Source: Micractinium sp. NFX-FRZ
Lineage: Eukaryota; Chlorophyta; Trebouxiophyceae; Chlorellales; Chlorellaceae
DNA: 64,000 bases
Assembly (NCBI GenBank): GCA_029339195.1
Contig: JAPTJF010000056.1
Coordinates: forward strand, 124,001-188,000
Direction: 5' to 3'
Of the stretch, positions 10,531-23,445 are shown in pieces (the stretch's first letter is position 1; every line of letters starts with the position of its first letter). The position numbers and the translations under genes are program-made. The notes beneath the pieces were generated by a model, which saw nothing but the letters and a program-made list of their open reading frames with translations, had not been told where the DNA came from and made no database searches.

Positions 10531-13500
10531 CTACCAGGAGTCCTGCTGCTGCTGCTGCTGCTGTTGAGCCGATGCCGCCACCGCTGCCTGTGCCAGCGCG
10601 TCGGCCGGCAGGGCCAGGTGCCACCCGCGCTCGCATGTGAGCGCCACCAGCCGGCCAAACAGCTCGATTGCTGCCAGGGTGGCGGCATCCCCAACAAGCA
10701 CGAGCTTGGTCTTGGCTCGAGTGATGGCCACATTGATGCGCCGCCAGTCGGCCAGAAGCTTGCCTGCCGGAGCGAGAAGGAGGTGGGGATGGGAGGAGAG
10801 AGGCAAGACATGAGTGTGTGTGGTGGAGCAAGGAGGATGGCCAGAAGAGAGATGGGAGAGGGGAGCCAGCGTCAGCATGGGACGGCAGCAGGGCGCTTGC
10901 CTGTGGCAGTTCCGGGCACACAGGGGCAGCGCCGCCAGCCGGACGCGCAATGGGGACACTGCAAGGCCCCACACACGCCTCCGCCCGCCCGCCTCACCCG
11001 CCTCCCGCTCCGCATTGCTGCGCACGAGGGAGAGCAGTATGCACTCCTTGTCCCGCCCCTGGCACTTGTCCACCGTCAGCACCTCCACGCCCTCCAGCCC
11101 AGCCTCGCCCGCCAGCCGGCCCAGCAGAGCCACCTGCAGCGGGCGGGAAGAGCCGCAGGATCAACAGCAAAACAAAAAAGTGTTTAACAAAGAGTTGTGG
11201 AAAGTGCAATCAAATGAGCTTAAATGGGTGCGGGCGGGCTGGAGTACAAGCGGCACCAGCAGCAGGTGCACTCGAGCCCCGCCCTGGTGGCAACCACGGC
11301 TGCCAGCGCTGAGTCGGGGGTGTGCAGGCGAGCTAGTGCATCTTCACTTTGCATCTGTGTGCAGGACGTGTGCAGGTGCCCGCACCTGGGAGCGGTAGGG
11401 GGAGATGACGCCCAGGTCCTCCTGGGCCACGCCTGCACCCACTGCAGCCTGCAGCAGCCGCACCACCAGCCGCGCCTCGCCGGTGTTGGACAGCGCGTCG
11501 CCAGCCACTGTCGGGGGGTGAGAATGTGGGGAGCAATTGGAGCTCGGGCAGGCAGGCAGGGCAAGGCATTGTGCATGGCAACCAGCAGCACGTGGGATGG
11601 CGGTTCTGGCGCAGGCTAACCTTCCCGGTTGCTGCTTACAAACACAGGTATGTGACGCCACCAAGAGCTATTTTCTGTACGCAAAGCCAGCACAGCGCAC
11701 TGCATTGTGCAGGGACCCCATCCGACGTGCCAGCTCAATGCAGCCACCCAGCCATCCGTCCAGCGAGCCAGCCAGCCAACCAGGGTGCCCACCTGTCTCC
11801 CGGGCGCCCTCCACCTGCTGAGTGTCCAGGAACACCACCCGCCGCTGAGGGTCGAGCGCAGCCTGCAACCAGGCAGGCGCCGAGCCCAGGACAGCGGCCG
11901 CAGCGGGCCCTAGGCGCAGCGTGCCTTGGGCAATGCCCTCTGCAGACGCGCAGGGCAGTGGGGAGCAGGGCATTAGGGGCAGTGAGCAGGGCACTAGGGA
12001 GAGGGCCGGCACGTCGGCGCCCCAGCCCGCCCAAGGAGCACATTTGAAACTGCGCATACTGCAACCCATGCATGCAAGCGCTGCCTCAACCAGCCACCCA
12101 GCCAACTCATCAGCCAGTGTAATCGGGCTCAGGTCTAACGCCTCCCCCCCCCGGGGTGCCCACCTGTTCCGCATCGCAGCGCATGGTTGTAGATGAGGCT
12201 GTTGGCCAGCAGCATGATGTCTGCCGCCATGCGGTACTGCACCGGCAGGGAGACCACAGCCTGCGGCAGGAGAGGAGGGGGCACCGAGGGGGGCAGATGC
12301 AGGAATGGGCATGCAGTGCTGCACCGGCAGGGACATCACCGCTGGAGGAGGGGTGCTGGATTGGGGGCTGGTGGGTGCACGATGGGCAGGGACAAGTCCA
12401 GGTGGCAGGAAAGGTCAACGCAGGCGAAGCAAGAGCAATGGACAGCTGACCGCGTTGCAGGCGGCCAACAAACACCACAATAAGCCAGTCCCTGCAGTAT
12501 ACATTGCCCGACGAACGCAAGACGGCTTTGCACCCAGCCCCCCTGACCGCGCCACCCCAGCCGGCCGACCGCCACACGCCCTGCCCTTCTCGTCTCCGCC
12601 TCAGCACAGCGCAGCACAGCGCACCTGCGGGTGCGCGTCGGACAGCCGCTTGAACAGGCTCTCCCCCATGCCCCCCGCCTCGGCCTCCTTGCAGGTCACC
12701 AGCGGGGGCAGCTGGTTGTGGTCCCCCACCAACACAAAGCTGCGCGCCTTGAGCAGCGGGCCCAGCGAGGCGGGCAGCACCATCTGCGACAGGGGAGAGT
12801 GGTGGGGCAGGGTGCGGGAACGCAGGGCGGTTGGCTAGGGCATGGACATGGGAAGGGACCGCCAGCAGCAGATCCAACACGCACATTCAACAGCTGGCGA
12901 GCAACGGACGCCCCGCCACCACCACCGCACCCGGCACAAACATGCCTGCAGCCAAACGCACAGTGCCAGACTCACCTGCCCCGCTTCGTCGATGATGCAC
13001 ACATCAAACACCTTGTTCTTCAGCACAGCGTGGTGCACACCAAAGCAGGTGGCGCCAAACTACGGGGGGGAGGAAGGGATTGGCCAGCAGCCGAGGAAAG
13101 TGTGGAGTTGCGCGAGACGGGGGCCGCAGGGAAGCCTGCGCTGACCTGCAACACGACAAGAGCTCGCCCACCCTTCCACCCTCCTCCTCAGCTGGAGGGC
13201 TGTGGTCAACAGTCGGCCTCCACAACACACCGCCTGCTCCCCACCCCGCCCCACCCCCCTCCCCGCTCAATGCCGCAGCACTGCACGCACCACAGGTATG
13301 CGCTCCGCCAGCGTTGCCAGCTCCCGCGTCGTCTTGCGTGGGTAGCGCGCGCCGCCGGGCACCCAGGGGCGCACCGCCGGGTGCACGCCGCTCTCGCGCC
13401 CCAGCCGCACGAAGGGCACCTCCTCGCGGGCAAGCTTCATCAGGATGTTGTCCACCGCGCTGCAGCCAGCAGGGGTTGGCCAGACCAGAGGTCGAGGGAA

Positions 13501-16500
13501 TGAGTGGCTGGTGAATCGACGGGCATGTGCCAGCCCAGGGCACAGCCCCAGAGCAGGGTTCAAGCAGCCCTGGGAAGGAGCAAGCAGGCAGGCTTGCGGC
13601 GGGCAGGCGGCCAGCGGGGGCGCCTTGCAGCCGCCCCCTGCATTATCGAAGGTTTGCAGGGCGTGCCGCCTTGCCTGTTGGTGTACGATGTCAGCAGCAC
13701 GCTCTTGCCCTGCCTCACCAGCGCCTGCAAGCGTAGCCGGCACAACATGGAAGAGCGTGGGAAATGGGGGGGCACAGGCGCATCTCAGCTGCTGGCACCC
13801 GCACTCCGGCCATACCAAAGCCAGGCAAGCCAGCCTCATCTGCCTGTGTCCTTGCGCCCATGTCTTGTCAGCCGTCATCAGCCCAGCCCGCGCTGTCAGC
13901 AGCCTGCTGCGCCTCACCACCCACGTGTGCCCCCTGCAGGATGCACAGCCTGCTGCAACCCCACCCCCCCGCCGCATCATTAAGATTTCGCAAGAATCAA
14001 GCACTTCTTTTACTTCTTTTACCTGCACCATGCTGACAATGGTGGTGGTCTTGCCCGCCCCCGGCATGCCCAGCACCAGCGTGTAGTCCTGCGCGCACAG
14101 CACCCGCTGCACCGCCCTGGCCTGCTCGCTGTTCATGCCGGGAGGTGTGGGGTCCGGCTGGCTGGGGTCGGGGTGGGAGTAGCGGGGGGGTGCTAGGTCG
14201 ACGACCAGGCGGCGCAGCTGGGCTGCCTGCAGGGAGCTGTCCAGCTCGGGTCCCACTATCTGGAGCCCCGCCTGGGGGTCCTTGCGCTCCTCAAACTCGC
14301 GCCTGTAGGGGGGTGAGTGGCAGCGCCACAGCGGGGGCAAAGCAGGTGAGGGCAGGAGGGGAGTTGCGGCGCCACGGGAGTGGCAAGGGGGTGAAGGCAG
14401 CGGCTGAAGTGGCTGATTGTAGTAGAGAGAAGTGGGGTTGTTTGCACAAACTTTGGGACTGGGAGTGCAGGTGCAGGCTGCCTGTCGCGGCACCGGCTGT
14501 ATGGCAGAACACGACACCATGCCACACCACTTGAGGTGCCCGCTCGCCTCCGCCCCACCCCTCTCACCTGAACAGCGAGTACAGGTTGCCCCGCAGGCGC
14601 ACAAACGTGCTGCCCACTTCATCGCGGTCCACCCGCCACCGCACCCTGCCGTCCCACTGTGGCCTGGCGCCGCCCGGGGCAGCCGCGGCGGCGTCGGGGG
14701 GCGTGCCGCAGGGCTTGAGCAGCCCGCGGCGCAGGGGCTTGTTGAGCGAGATTGTGAGCTGGGTGGCTGAGCAGGTGTAGAAGAAGCCGCGGGCGACGGC
14801 GGCATGCTGGCCTGCGGTAGGGGCAGCAGGCAGTGCAGGCGTGGTGGAGGTGTGTATTGACAAATGACCGGCGAGCGAGCGAGCGAGGTGCACGCCGCTG
14901 GGCTGCGTAGCAATACATCAGCCTTCTTGCTGCCATTAACTTGAGGCCAGCGGATTGGCCTGCCAAGCCCTGGAGAGCATGCGGCAGCGCTGCAACTTTG
15001 GCTTACTCCCTGACTGGCGGCCTTGGATGCACGCCCACCTGCACACCCTTGCCCACTTCTGCCCACCCACGCACCCCACGCCAGTGCACGCATCCCCCTC
15101 CTGCATCCGACCACCCACAACTCTCACCAGCCGCCGCACCTTCCACCGACAGCAGCAGCATCTCTCCCTCCTGGAAGCCGCACTTGATGGCACCCCCGCC
15201 ATGCGGGCTGAACGTGTACAGCAGCTGCTCCTCGTCCACGTGCTGCTTGCTCAGGGGGTGGGTGGCAGGCGGTGGGCGACGGTTCAGAGGGCAGGCAAGG
15301 GAAGTGCGGCACCCAGCAGGGCAAAAGCCAGGACACCACCTGCAAGTGCAGTCCTGTGCAAATACATGGCTGTTAAGCAGCCAGAGTGTGGCTCCTCTTC
15401 AGGCAGGCAGGCAGGCAGCAAGCGTGCACGCGCTGCACCCACCGACAGAGCTAGGCCCGCCACGCAGCGCCCCAGCGCCTGCCGCTCCTCCCCGCGCATC
15501 GCCCAGATCTCGGGGCGTCGGCTCGTGCTGTGCCCGTCCTCCAGCGTCACCAGCGCCTCCCACTTCTTCAGGAACTCGCAATCTGCGCGGAGGGAGGACA
15601 AGAGTGGGGGTTGGAGGTAGAAGCAATTGGTGGAGAGGCAGCACAGCGAGGGCTATGCCTTCATCGGCAGCCATCCACCCTTACTTGGGCAGGCCAAGCG
15701 GGCACCCGCCCCTGCCATGCCACTCAATTACGTGCTTCACCATTGCAACCCAACCCTTCAGCCTCAAAGCCCCTGCTTGCCCCTGCACGCACCTGCCGGC
15801 GTCATGTGCCCCGCCGCACGCTCGTACTTGCCCGCCAGCTCCTGCTGCACCTTGTCCAGGTTGCCCCCCCGGTCAGTGCTGGCCCGCACAAAGCTGTCAA
15901 CCGTGCCCTCCGTCCCAAGCGCAGCCTTGTGCGCCAGCGCGCAGTTCAGGCGCTGGAAGCACCAGTTGCACTGCCGCTTCTCCTCTGCAGCGCAGCAGAC
16001 GGGGCGGGAGGTTGGGATGTTGGCGCATGCCGGGGGCACATTAAAAGATGCAACAGGCGCTCTGCCTTGCCTCGCCCCGGGGGGCCGCTCTTGTGACAAC
16101 ACCCTGGACCAGGCCACTCTCTGCGCCCAGTCACTTGGCGCTGCCCACGCTGCCATGCCGTGCCCTGCCGCCCTCACCTGCCAGCGGCGGCATCTCGCGG
16201 TGCGCGATGGCGGCTGCCAGGCGGTTGCGCACCGCCATGAGGCAGGCCAGGTCCATGGGGCGCTTGGCCACTAGCAGGGGGTCTGCACCGGGGGTGGTGA
16301 TAGGTTCATGGAAAAGACACATTGATCGATCGACGAAGGCATGGCAGGCCAGGTTGACGGTGCACATGGCAGCAGCTGGGAGTGTGGCTTGCGCGAACAC
16401 GGCCACAAAGCATGAACATAGAGGGTACAGCCTGGGGGCTCTGCAGTAAGGGGCTCTGCCTGGCTTTAACCTCCTTCAGCACAGGTTGCACGAAATGGCC

Positions 16501-19500
16501 ACCCTGCCACCTTGCTTCTGCCCTCATTGGCTGCACTCCATGCAGCCCTGCCCTGCGCTGCCCAGCCCGGCCGTTGCCGGCCACGCACCTGGCTGCGTGG
16601 TGTACCACAGCATGCCCCAGTCCAGGGGCTTGCCGTACCGCTCCTCCATGAGCAGCAGGTACAGCAGCACCTGTGCCAGGCAGGCACACAAGAATGGGCG
16701 GGCGAGCATGCAGGGTGAGGCCAAGGATGAGCAACTTTGGTACGGGGTAAGGCAGGCAGGCAGCGTGCGCGCAGGCTGGGGCGCCATGCACCGACGCTCC
16801 ACTGATGCCCTCCATCCACACCCCGATCCTCGGGCCCTCCGCCGGGTATGCCCGCCTGCGCACCTGCGCCTTGTGGCTCTCGTGCATCTTCCCAGTCTTG
16901 ATCTCAACCGGTCCCACAACCACCTCCCTGCCAGGCCGCGCGCCAGCTGCCACCACAGGCCCAGCCTGCGCGCTGGCCCGCTGCATCCACCCGCCGCTGC
17001 CGCTGCCACCCCCGGGCCACAGCTGCTGTGAGGGGTCATCAAGCGTCAGGTGGGCGCTGCAGGCGGGGTTTGGCAGGATGGGCATGGGCAATGAGGCGCC
17101 GGCATAACCAGGCGCCGGCGGAACCTCTTGGGAGCCAACCCACATGCACACTCCTGCGTCAGCTGCACACCCACGAGATGCGCATCCAGCCCCACAACGG
17201 GTGCACTCAGGCAGGCATTTCGCTGCAGAATGGCGGGCGCCCAACACATGTCCCCAGGCCCCTGCACCCGCTCACAGCCTCTCCCCTGGCACCCCATCCC
17301 TACTACAACTTGCCTGATGTCGATCATGCCTTTGACCCCGTACTTGGTGCTCCAGATGCTCTCCTCGATGTCGAGCACCTCGGGCACCGACACCAGGCGC
17401 CGGATGTCGCGCCCGCTGGCGTAGTCCATGCCCGCGCCCAGCAGCGCGTCGGGCGCAGGGTCGGAGCGCAGGAAGCGGTGCATCCACCTGGAGGGGCGGG
17501 GCGGGGTGGGCAGGGCGGGGTGATGCGGGAGGGCAGGCAAGGCAGGGCGAGCGCAGGGCGAGGGACGGCACATGGGGGCAGCGCTGGAGGAGGAGCGACA
17601 GGCACCTTTTTCTGCAAGGCAATGCCGCTCCACGCGAGTCCTCTGTAACATCTGCACCCCATCACCCACAGCTTGTGCCACACACCCCCTGCCTGGCCCA
17701 CCACATATTGGCCTGGCACCGCCAGCCTCGGGCACTCGTCGCCCACGATGCTCCACCGCACTCACCCCGGTGCACCCCTCCCTGGCCCCACTCCCCCCCT
17801 GCCCCGCCCCACCTCAGGATGCCCGGCACCGCCTGCTTCAAGCACTCCATCGCCGCCTCCTCCGTGAGCTCCACCTCCAGCAGCGCCTCTGTGGCTTCAC
17901 GCACCACACGCTCTGCTGCAGCATGCAACTGCGGCTGCGTGCGCAGGCCCTCTGTCAGCGCCATCTGCAGGCGGCAGGAGTGGGGTGCAGAGGCACAAAG
18001 AGCGGGAGATTGGTTGCAGGCGTGGCGGGGGGGGCTCAGGGGGATGAACGCAGAGCACAGGAGGCAGGAAGCCAGCAAATGACTGACAGCAAGCAGGGCA
18101 ACTGGCAGGCAAGACGGGTGCTACGTGGCAGCATCCGCAAGCTGAGATCTCTGCCAGGCGCTCCAGCATACAAGTAGGCAGCACCTGGCCGTGTTTTCTT
18201 GCATCAAGGTCTCAGCAGTGGTGTGCACCCTCTTCCACGAATCAGCCCGACCCTGCGCCCTCCCTCGCTTGCACCCAAGCCCATACCTGGATGAGGTTGT
18301 GCGTCAGTGTGCCCTTCACCGCCTTGTCGTTGCTGCCATCCCCAGCCACACGCTCGTCCAGGAATGAGCGGCGCGGACACTCATTGCTCGTGGTGATCCG
18401 CGTGCCTACAGCATGGTGCAGGGGTGGATAGCAAACACAACGCCAGCGGCGTCAGCAATGCACGTTGCTGCCGTGGGAATAGATGCAGGCAGAGCCGGCC
18501 GCAGCCGCCGCTGCAGCAGTAAGCTCAAGGATCACAAGCCCCTCCTGACAATGCGTTCCATGGGCCAGGGCAGCACGATGGGCATGCCATGCCGAGCGCA
18601 CCTGACAGCAGCAAGTCTGGGTGCAGGATGAGCATGCCACGCTCCATGTTGAGCAGGCAGTGGTAGTGCCCCTCAAAATAGTCCAGCTGCGCCAGCACAT
18701 TGACTGCACCCCCATCCAGGCAAGAGGGGTAAGAATAAGGAGTCGTTTTGAAGGGCGTGTTTTGAAGGGCATGAGAGGCAACACAGGAGAGGGAGAGCAG
18801 CAGGCACTGCCGGCAGATGCGGCACGGGGCGTGCAGTTGGGCCCACCACTGCATGGCGCAAGCAGGCACAGGCGCTCACCTGGGTCGCCCACTTGGTAGG
18901 GCAGGTCGCACCAGGGGGCGTTCAGGTGAGCGTACACGTCACGCTTCTGCGCAGCACAAGAACACCCAGGCAGAAGAGGTTGGCGCTGGTAGCAACTGCA
19001 CTGCTGCCGTGGAGGCCATACAACCACTGCCCAACCTGCTGCTCACAGGCATCAAGGGCAGGCAAAGGGCGAACCAGCAGAGGCAGCGCAACGGTTTTGC
19101 CCTCACCGAAGCTCCAGCTTCCCGCGGTCTGCCCAGCTGCCGGTGCCCCACCAGCCTAGCCTCTCCCCTGCCAACATCTGCCCCCCACCAGCACCTCACC
19201 TGGTACTTGTTATGCAGCAGCAGGATCTGCTCATGGCCTCCTGGATAGATCTCCTTGATCGTATAATGCACCTCCTCACGGTTGCCAGGGAAGCTGGCCC
19301 GCGGCGCCTCGGCCGCAGGCGCCTGCTGGTCCCCCTCTGTCACCATTGGCACCGCCGCCTGCTGCTGGGGCGCGCCACTGCTGGGGCCGCCACCAGGGGC
19401 AGCGCTGCCGCCGCTCCCGCGCTGGGCGCGCTCTTTCAGCGCCGCTGCCTCAAACTGGTCTAACAGCGCGCCATCCAAATCATCCTCCCAGCTGCTTTCT

Positions 19501-21934
19501 GAGCCCTGCTCCAGACCGCCAGCAGCCGGCGCCTGTGCGGCACTGGCTGGCGGAGGGGCAACAGGCCCGGCTGCTGGCAAGCTATGCTTGTCGTAAGGCG
19601 AGCGCGGCAGCGACTTGGGCTGCGGCGGTGGCGCAGCCACTGCTGCCAGATGCCGTTGCCGATGCTGATCCTGCTGCGGTGCGGCTGCGGGGTGCTGCGC
19701 CGCTGGCGGGGCGGCCTGCGGGCGGGCCGACACCGCCGACACCACCTGCGTTGGCAGCAGGGCCGGCCTAGCTGCGCCTGCCCCGCCAGCCGTGCCCTGC
19801 TTGGCTGCCTGCCGCTGTTCCACTTGAGTCAGCAGCTCCAGCTCTAGCTGAGCCATCAGAGCATCATCCTCGTCATCATCATCAAACCCACCGCCTCCAC
19901 CACTGCCACCCTGCTGCGCAGGCACACCTGCTGTGGCCGCTGTCGCGGGCTGCGGCACTGGCACCTGCTGCGTCGCCGCAATGCCTTGCGCTTGTGCTAT
20001 TGCTGCAGGCTGCTGCTGCTGCACCTGCTGCTGCGCCTGCGCTTGAGATGCAGGCGGCTGCTGCCCGCCACGGCAGCCCAGCCCGCCAGGCGGCGGCATC
20101 AGCTGCTGGCTGCCAGTTGGGCCCGGTGCCGCTCCTGGGTGCTCCTGGCTGCCGCGCGTGGGCTTGTTACCACCCGGCTCCCCGGCTGCATTTTCCTTGT
20201 CGCTGGCAGCACCCACATCCTCGCCTGCTGCGCCAACTGGCAGCTGCTGCTGCCTGTCCCCTGCCCCCACCGCAGCTGCTGGCGCCTCTGCTAGCATCTC
20301 CGCCTCAGGGCTGGCGCTGCTGTGCACAATGCTTTCCACCTGCTCCAGCAGCTCCAACAGCGCCTTGCGCTTCTGACCAGCCTGCCGCTTCTTGCCGCTG
20401 CTGCCCAGCTGCAGCAGAGCGGGTGCGTGGGACAGGGGGTGGGCGCATTTGTGTGCTCAGCGGACAAGCTGAGAGTCTCTGTAGTCACCAAAGCTCTGAA
20501 ATCGACGAGCACTGTTGTGGCAAAGACGCTACGGCCAAATAAAAGCAGTTCCCCACGCTGCACGCACGCCGAGCCTCTCCAGCTCCCTTCACCATGCTCC
20601 AATGTGCCCTCAACCACACCACCATCCCTATCTGATTGCCCACCTGTCCCCCCCCTACGCGGCGGCCCTTCTTGCCAGTCGAGTCTGCCACGGTGAAGTG
20701 CACAGTGGAGGCGGGGGTGTGGCGGCTGGCGGAGCCGCCCCCCGCACCCGCTCCCCGGCGCTTCAGGATGCTGCGCAAGTGCGTGCCGGGCGTGCGGTGC
20801 GGCCCGCCGCCGCCCACAGTGGCGCCAGGGTCAGAGGGCCCTCCCGACTGCAGCGAGTGCTCCTGAGCTCCTGCCGCCCCTGCTGCCTCTGTTCCAGCAG
20901 CTGCGCCGGCAGGTGCTGCGACTTGTGCTTGCCGTGCCAACAGCCCCTCCAGCAGCTGTTCGCTCTGTTGCAGCCGTACGCTGGCAGCAACCGCGGCAGC
21001 ACCCACAGCAAATGCCGCGCCGCCGCCGCTGCCGGCGGGCCGGCGCACGTCGCGGGGGCGCTGCGCCGCGCTGATGAGGCGCTGCTTGATGGCATGCAGC
21101 TCCTGTGCGCCGCCATTGCCACCGGCGGGGCCAGCGGCAGCCCAGGCGGCGGCAGCACCACCGCCGCGCCCCAGGTTGCTCAGTGTGCGCCCCAGCGGCT
21201 TGGAGCTAGAGCCGGGGGATTCCTGCCACACCACCTGCATTGCGTCTGTGTCTTGGCTCATGGCATACTGCAGCGCAGGGTGGGCAGCGACGAGGACAGG
21301 ATGAGAAGTGGCGGGTGGGTGGGCAAGAGAGCAGCGGTCACCCTTGGGTCAAGAGAAGGGGCTGCTGGCCGCCCCTGCCCCAGTGAATCCACGCCAACTC
21401 ACGCTGTCTGCCGGTCCCAGGTCCTGCAGCGTGGCCCGCTGCTTGTTGGGCAGTGCACCACGCGCAGCGCCGGCGGGGGTGCCGTCGACTGCGGCTGCAG
21501 GCGGCGGCGACACCAGGTCGACGCCGCCTGGCGCTGCTGCCGCGCCCTCTGGGTTAGGCTGGTGGTTGTGCACATTGTTGTTGTGCTGGTGGGCGCCGCC
21601 CTGCATGCTCGAGCGACAAGTAAAGTGTAAAGGTAAGGAAACTGAGGGACCGGGGACCTGAGGCAGGCAGACTGCACTCACTCAAAAGCAACGCCCCGGC
21701 GGCGGCGGCGGCGGCGGCAGCACACCTGGCGGTCGAAGAACTTGGTGATATCGGCGCCTGCATCCACCTTCAGCTTCTTGGATGGCTGGGCCTTCTGCGC
21801 AGAGGGGCAAGGGCGAGGTGGGGCGAAGAGCACGAGTTACTGGAGCAGGAGGGCTATCGGGGAGGGCGCACACAGTTGCCCTTGAGAATCGCGCATGACC
21901 AGATGCCCCGCAAACTGCTTGCCTTGGGCGGCAT
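10531..21934 (-). CDS. DNA2: DNA2 nuclease-helicase
   Basis: Predicted 1753 aa; processes Okazaki flaps and resected DNA ends. Exons 5' to 3': 21923-21934, 21726-21794, 21403-21600, 20644-21267, 19200-20408, 18880-18946, 18602-18703, 18287-18405, 17813-17964, 17314-17487, 16864-17056, 16589-16670, 16178-16282, 15793-15984, 15443-15582, 15140-15242, 14568-14811, 14023-14302, 13675-13724, 13291-13459, 12976-13059, 12625-12783, 12164-12260, 11793-11939, 11386-11507, 10998-11133, 10531-10763. Nuclease part (about 740-1100): [39 protein letters not shown], and [10 protein letters not shown], whose cysteines plus that of ECPRR match the DNA2 Fe-S cluster. Helicase part (about 1340-1740): [63 protein letters not shown]. 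The first 700 residues are a low-complexity extension, far longer than in animals. Introns 1, 10 and 19 are GC-AG in phase. The 12-base first exon (MPPK) is the least certain part; an ATG at 21261 is an alternative. Confidence 0.92.
12311..12350 (-). repeat. Decoy copy of DNA2 exon 23 start in the preceding intron
   Basis: On the minus strand it would read [10 protein letters not shown] after a CTCCAG acceptor-like site. The true exon 23 start at 12260 reads [10 protein letters not shown] after a CCGCAG acceptor. The core TGCACCGGCAGGGA is shared exactly. Confidence 0.8.
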
Positions 21935-22351
21935 TAGGCCGAGTTCTGTTTGAGTTGGCAGTCGCCAGCTGCCCACAGCTTTAGGAGCTCATGTCGCCAC
22001 TTTCTGAGCACTTTAGGATGAAAGCAAGGTGGCGGAGCGCAGAAAGGCGGGTTGGACGACGGTTCCAAGTCGTGCTTTGGAATGCTGTGCTGCCCCCCTC
22101 GTTGCTAGCTCCTAAACGGCTTGTACCACATGCAAATGGTGGCTGATGACAGTGAGCGCACGTTTTCACTGGCCGGGGGCGCTATGAAGGTCGGAAACGA
22201 GCACATTTCCAGCCAGGCTGTCAGCAAGAAAGCCGCTTGCTGCATTTCAGCCACGGCCCGCTCGCCACCAGCGCCTGGAGACGAAGGGAGCCTTTCTCAC
22301 CCGCTTGTCAGGCCCGCCGCACACTGCAGCGAGCACTAGCACGCAGCAACT
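21935..22351. promoter_or_regulatory. Divergent promoter region, DNA2 / S16
   Basis: These 417 bases lie between the two divergent start codons. I see no open coding signal in them. No named promoter element was recognised. Confidence 0.5.
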
Positions 22352-23445
22352 ATGGCCGCCCTGCAGTCTGCGTTCGCCATGCGCGCCAGCAGCAACAGCA
22401 TTGCGTTCAAGAGCAATGTCTCTAGCACGCAGCAGCTGAAGGCGTCGGTAAGCGGCCGGCTTATCGCATGCTGTGGCTGGACAGGCGCCGCCCGCTGCGC
22501 CGCCCCACAAACTGACGCGGTCGTCCGTGTGTGCTTGCAGACCGTGAGCGTGGCGCCCCGCTGCGCGCCGCTGGTGGTGGAGAACCGCGTGCGGGTGAGG
22601 CGGCGGCAGGGCGGGGCGGCGGCCAAGGGAGGCTGCAGCGCAAGGAGTGCACGCACCGCGGGCCAGCTCTCGGCTGTTTGCAGTTTTGTCAGAAGGAGCA
22701 TTTCGCTTCTTTCAGCAGTAGCCAAGACGATCGCTAGTAGCAGCAGTACCACAGCTACGCAGCCGCCAGCTGAGCCCGCCGCCCACGGGTCGTTCATGCG
22801 CGTGGCTCCCCCACAGTCTGTTCCTCCTGCCTTGCCGCCTGCCCCTCCTTGGCCCAACTCGTCCTCCCCATGCCGTATGGCCGCAGATCCGGTTCACCCG
22901 CATGGGCCGCAAGAAGCTGCCGTTCTACCGTATTGTGGCGGTGGACTCCCGCGTGCGGCGAGATGGTGCCCCCCTGGAGTACCTGGGCTGGTACGACCCT
23001 CTGAAGAAGGAGGCCAACCTCAACGCCCCCGCCATCAAGAAGTGGCTGGACGGTGCGCAGATGGGCAGGGGTTGGATGGTGATGCGTGCAGGAGGGGGGA
23101 AAGGGGAGGGGTTGCAGGGCGTGGAGGCAAAGTGTGCCACAACACAAAGCTGCCCCCCTGCGCGTCCCCAAGTCCACGGCACGCGACGGAAGGAGCGGCA
23201 GGCTTGGCCGGGCGCAGTGCAGCGTGCAGCCAGAGCTGGCAGCATTATGCGCCCAGTGGGTGCTGTTGGGAGACGCCCACCCCCCCACGGAGTGCTCTGC
23301 TGAGCGGCAGTCGAGGCTCAAGTGCAGGATGCCGCGCTCACGGCTGGCTCATCCCCCTTGTGTCATTTTCTTTGCTGCAGTGGGTGCTGAGCCCAGCGAC
23401 ACCGTGGGTGCGCTGCTGAAGAAGGCGATGGTGATCGAGGCATGA
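22352..23445 (+). CDS. RPS16: Ribosomal protein bS16, plastid-targeted type
   Basis: Predicted 126 aa. Exons 22352-22447, 22541-22594, 22887-23052, 23381-23445. The mature part is a full bS16: [20 protein letters not shown], then [18 protein letters not shown] and [16 protein letters not shown], ending [10 protein letters not shown]. bS16 is a component of the bacterial-type small ribosomal subunit. The roughly 45-residue N-terminal extension is rich in Ala/Ser and positively charged with almost no acids, typical of a chloroplast transit peptide. Mitochondrial targeting cannot be excluded from sequence. The gene is divergent from DNA2, with a TGTAA motif at 23774. Confidence 0.94.

Noticed and set aside
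13267..15120. 617-codon minus-strand ORF in the DNA2 gene
   Set aside because: It reads through DNA2 exons and introns in one frame by lack of stops in GC-rich DNA. The spliced model explains the motifs better.
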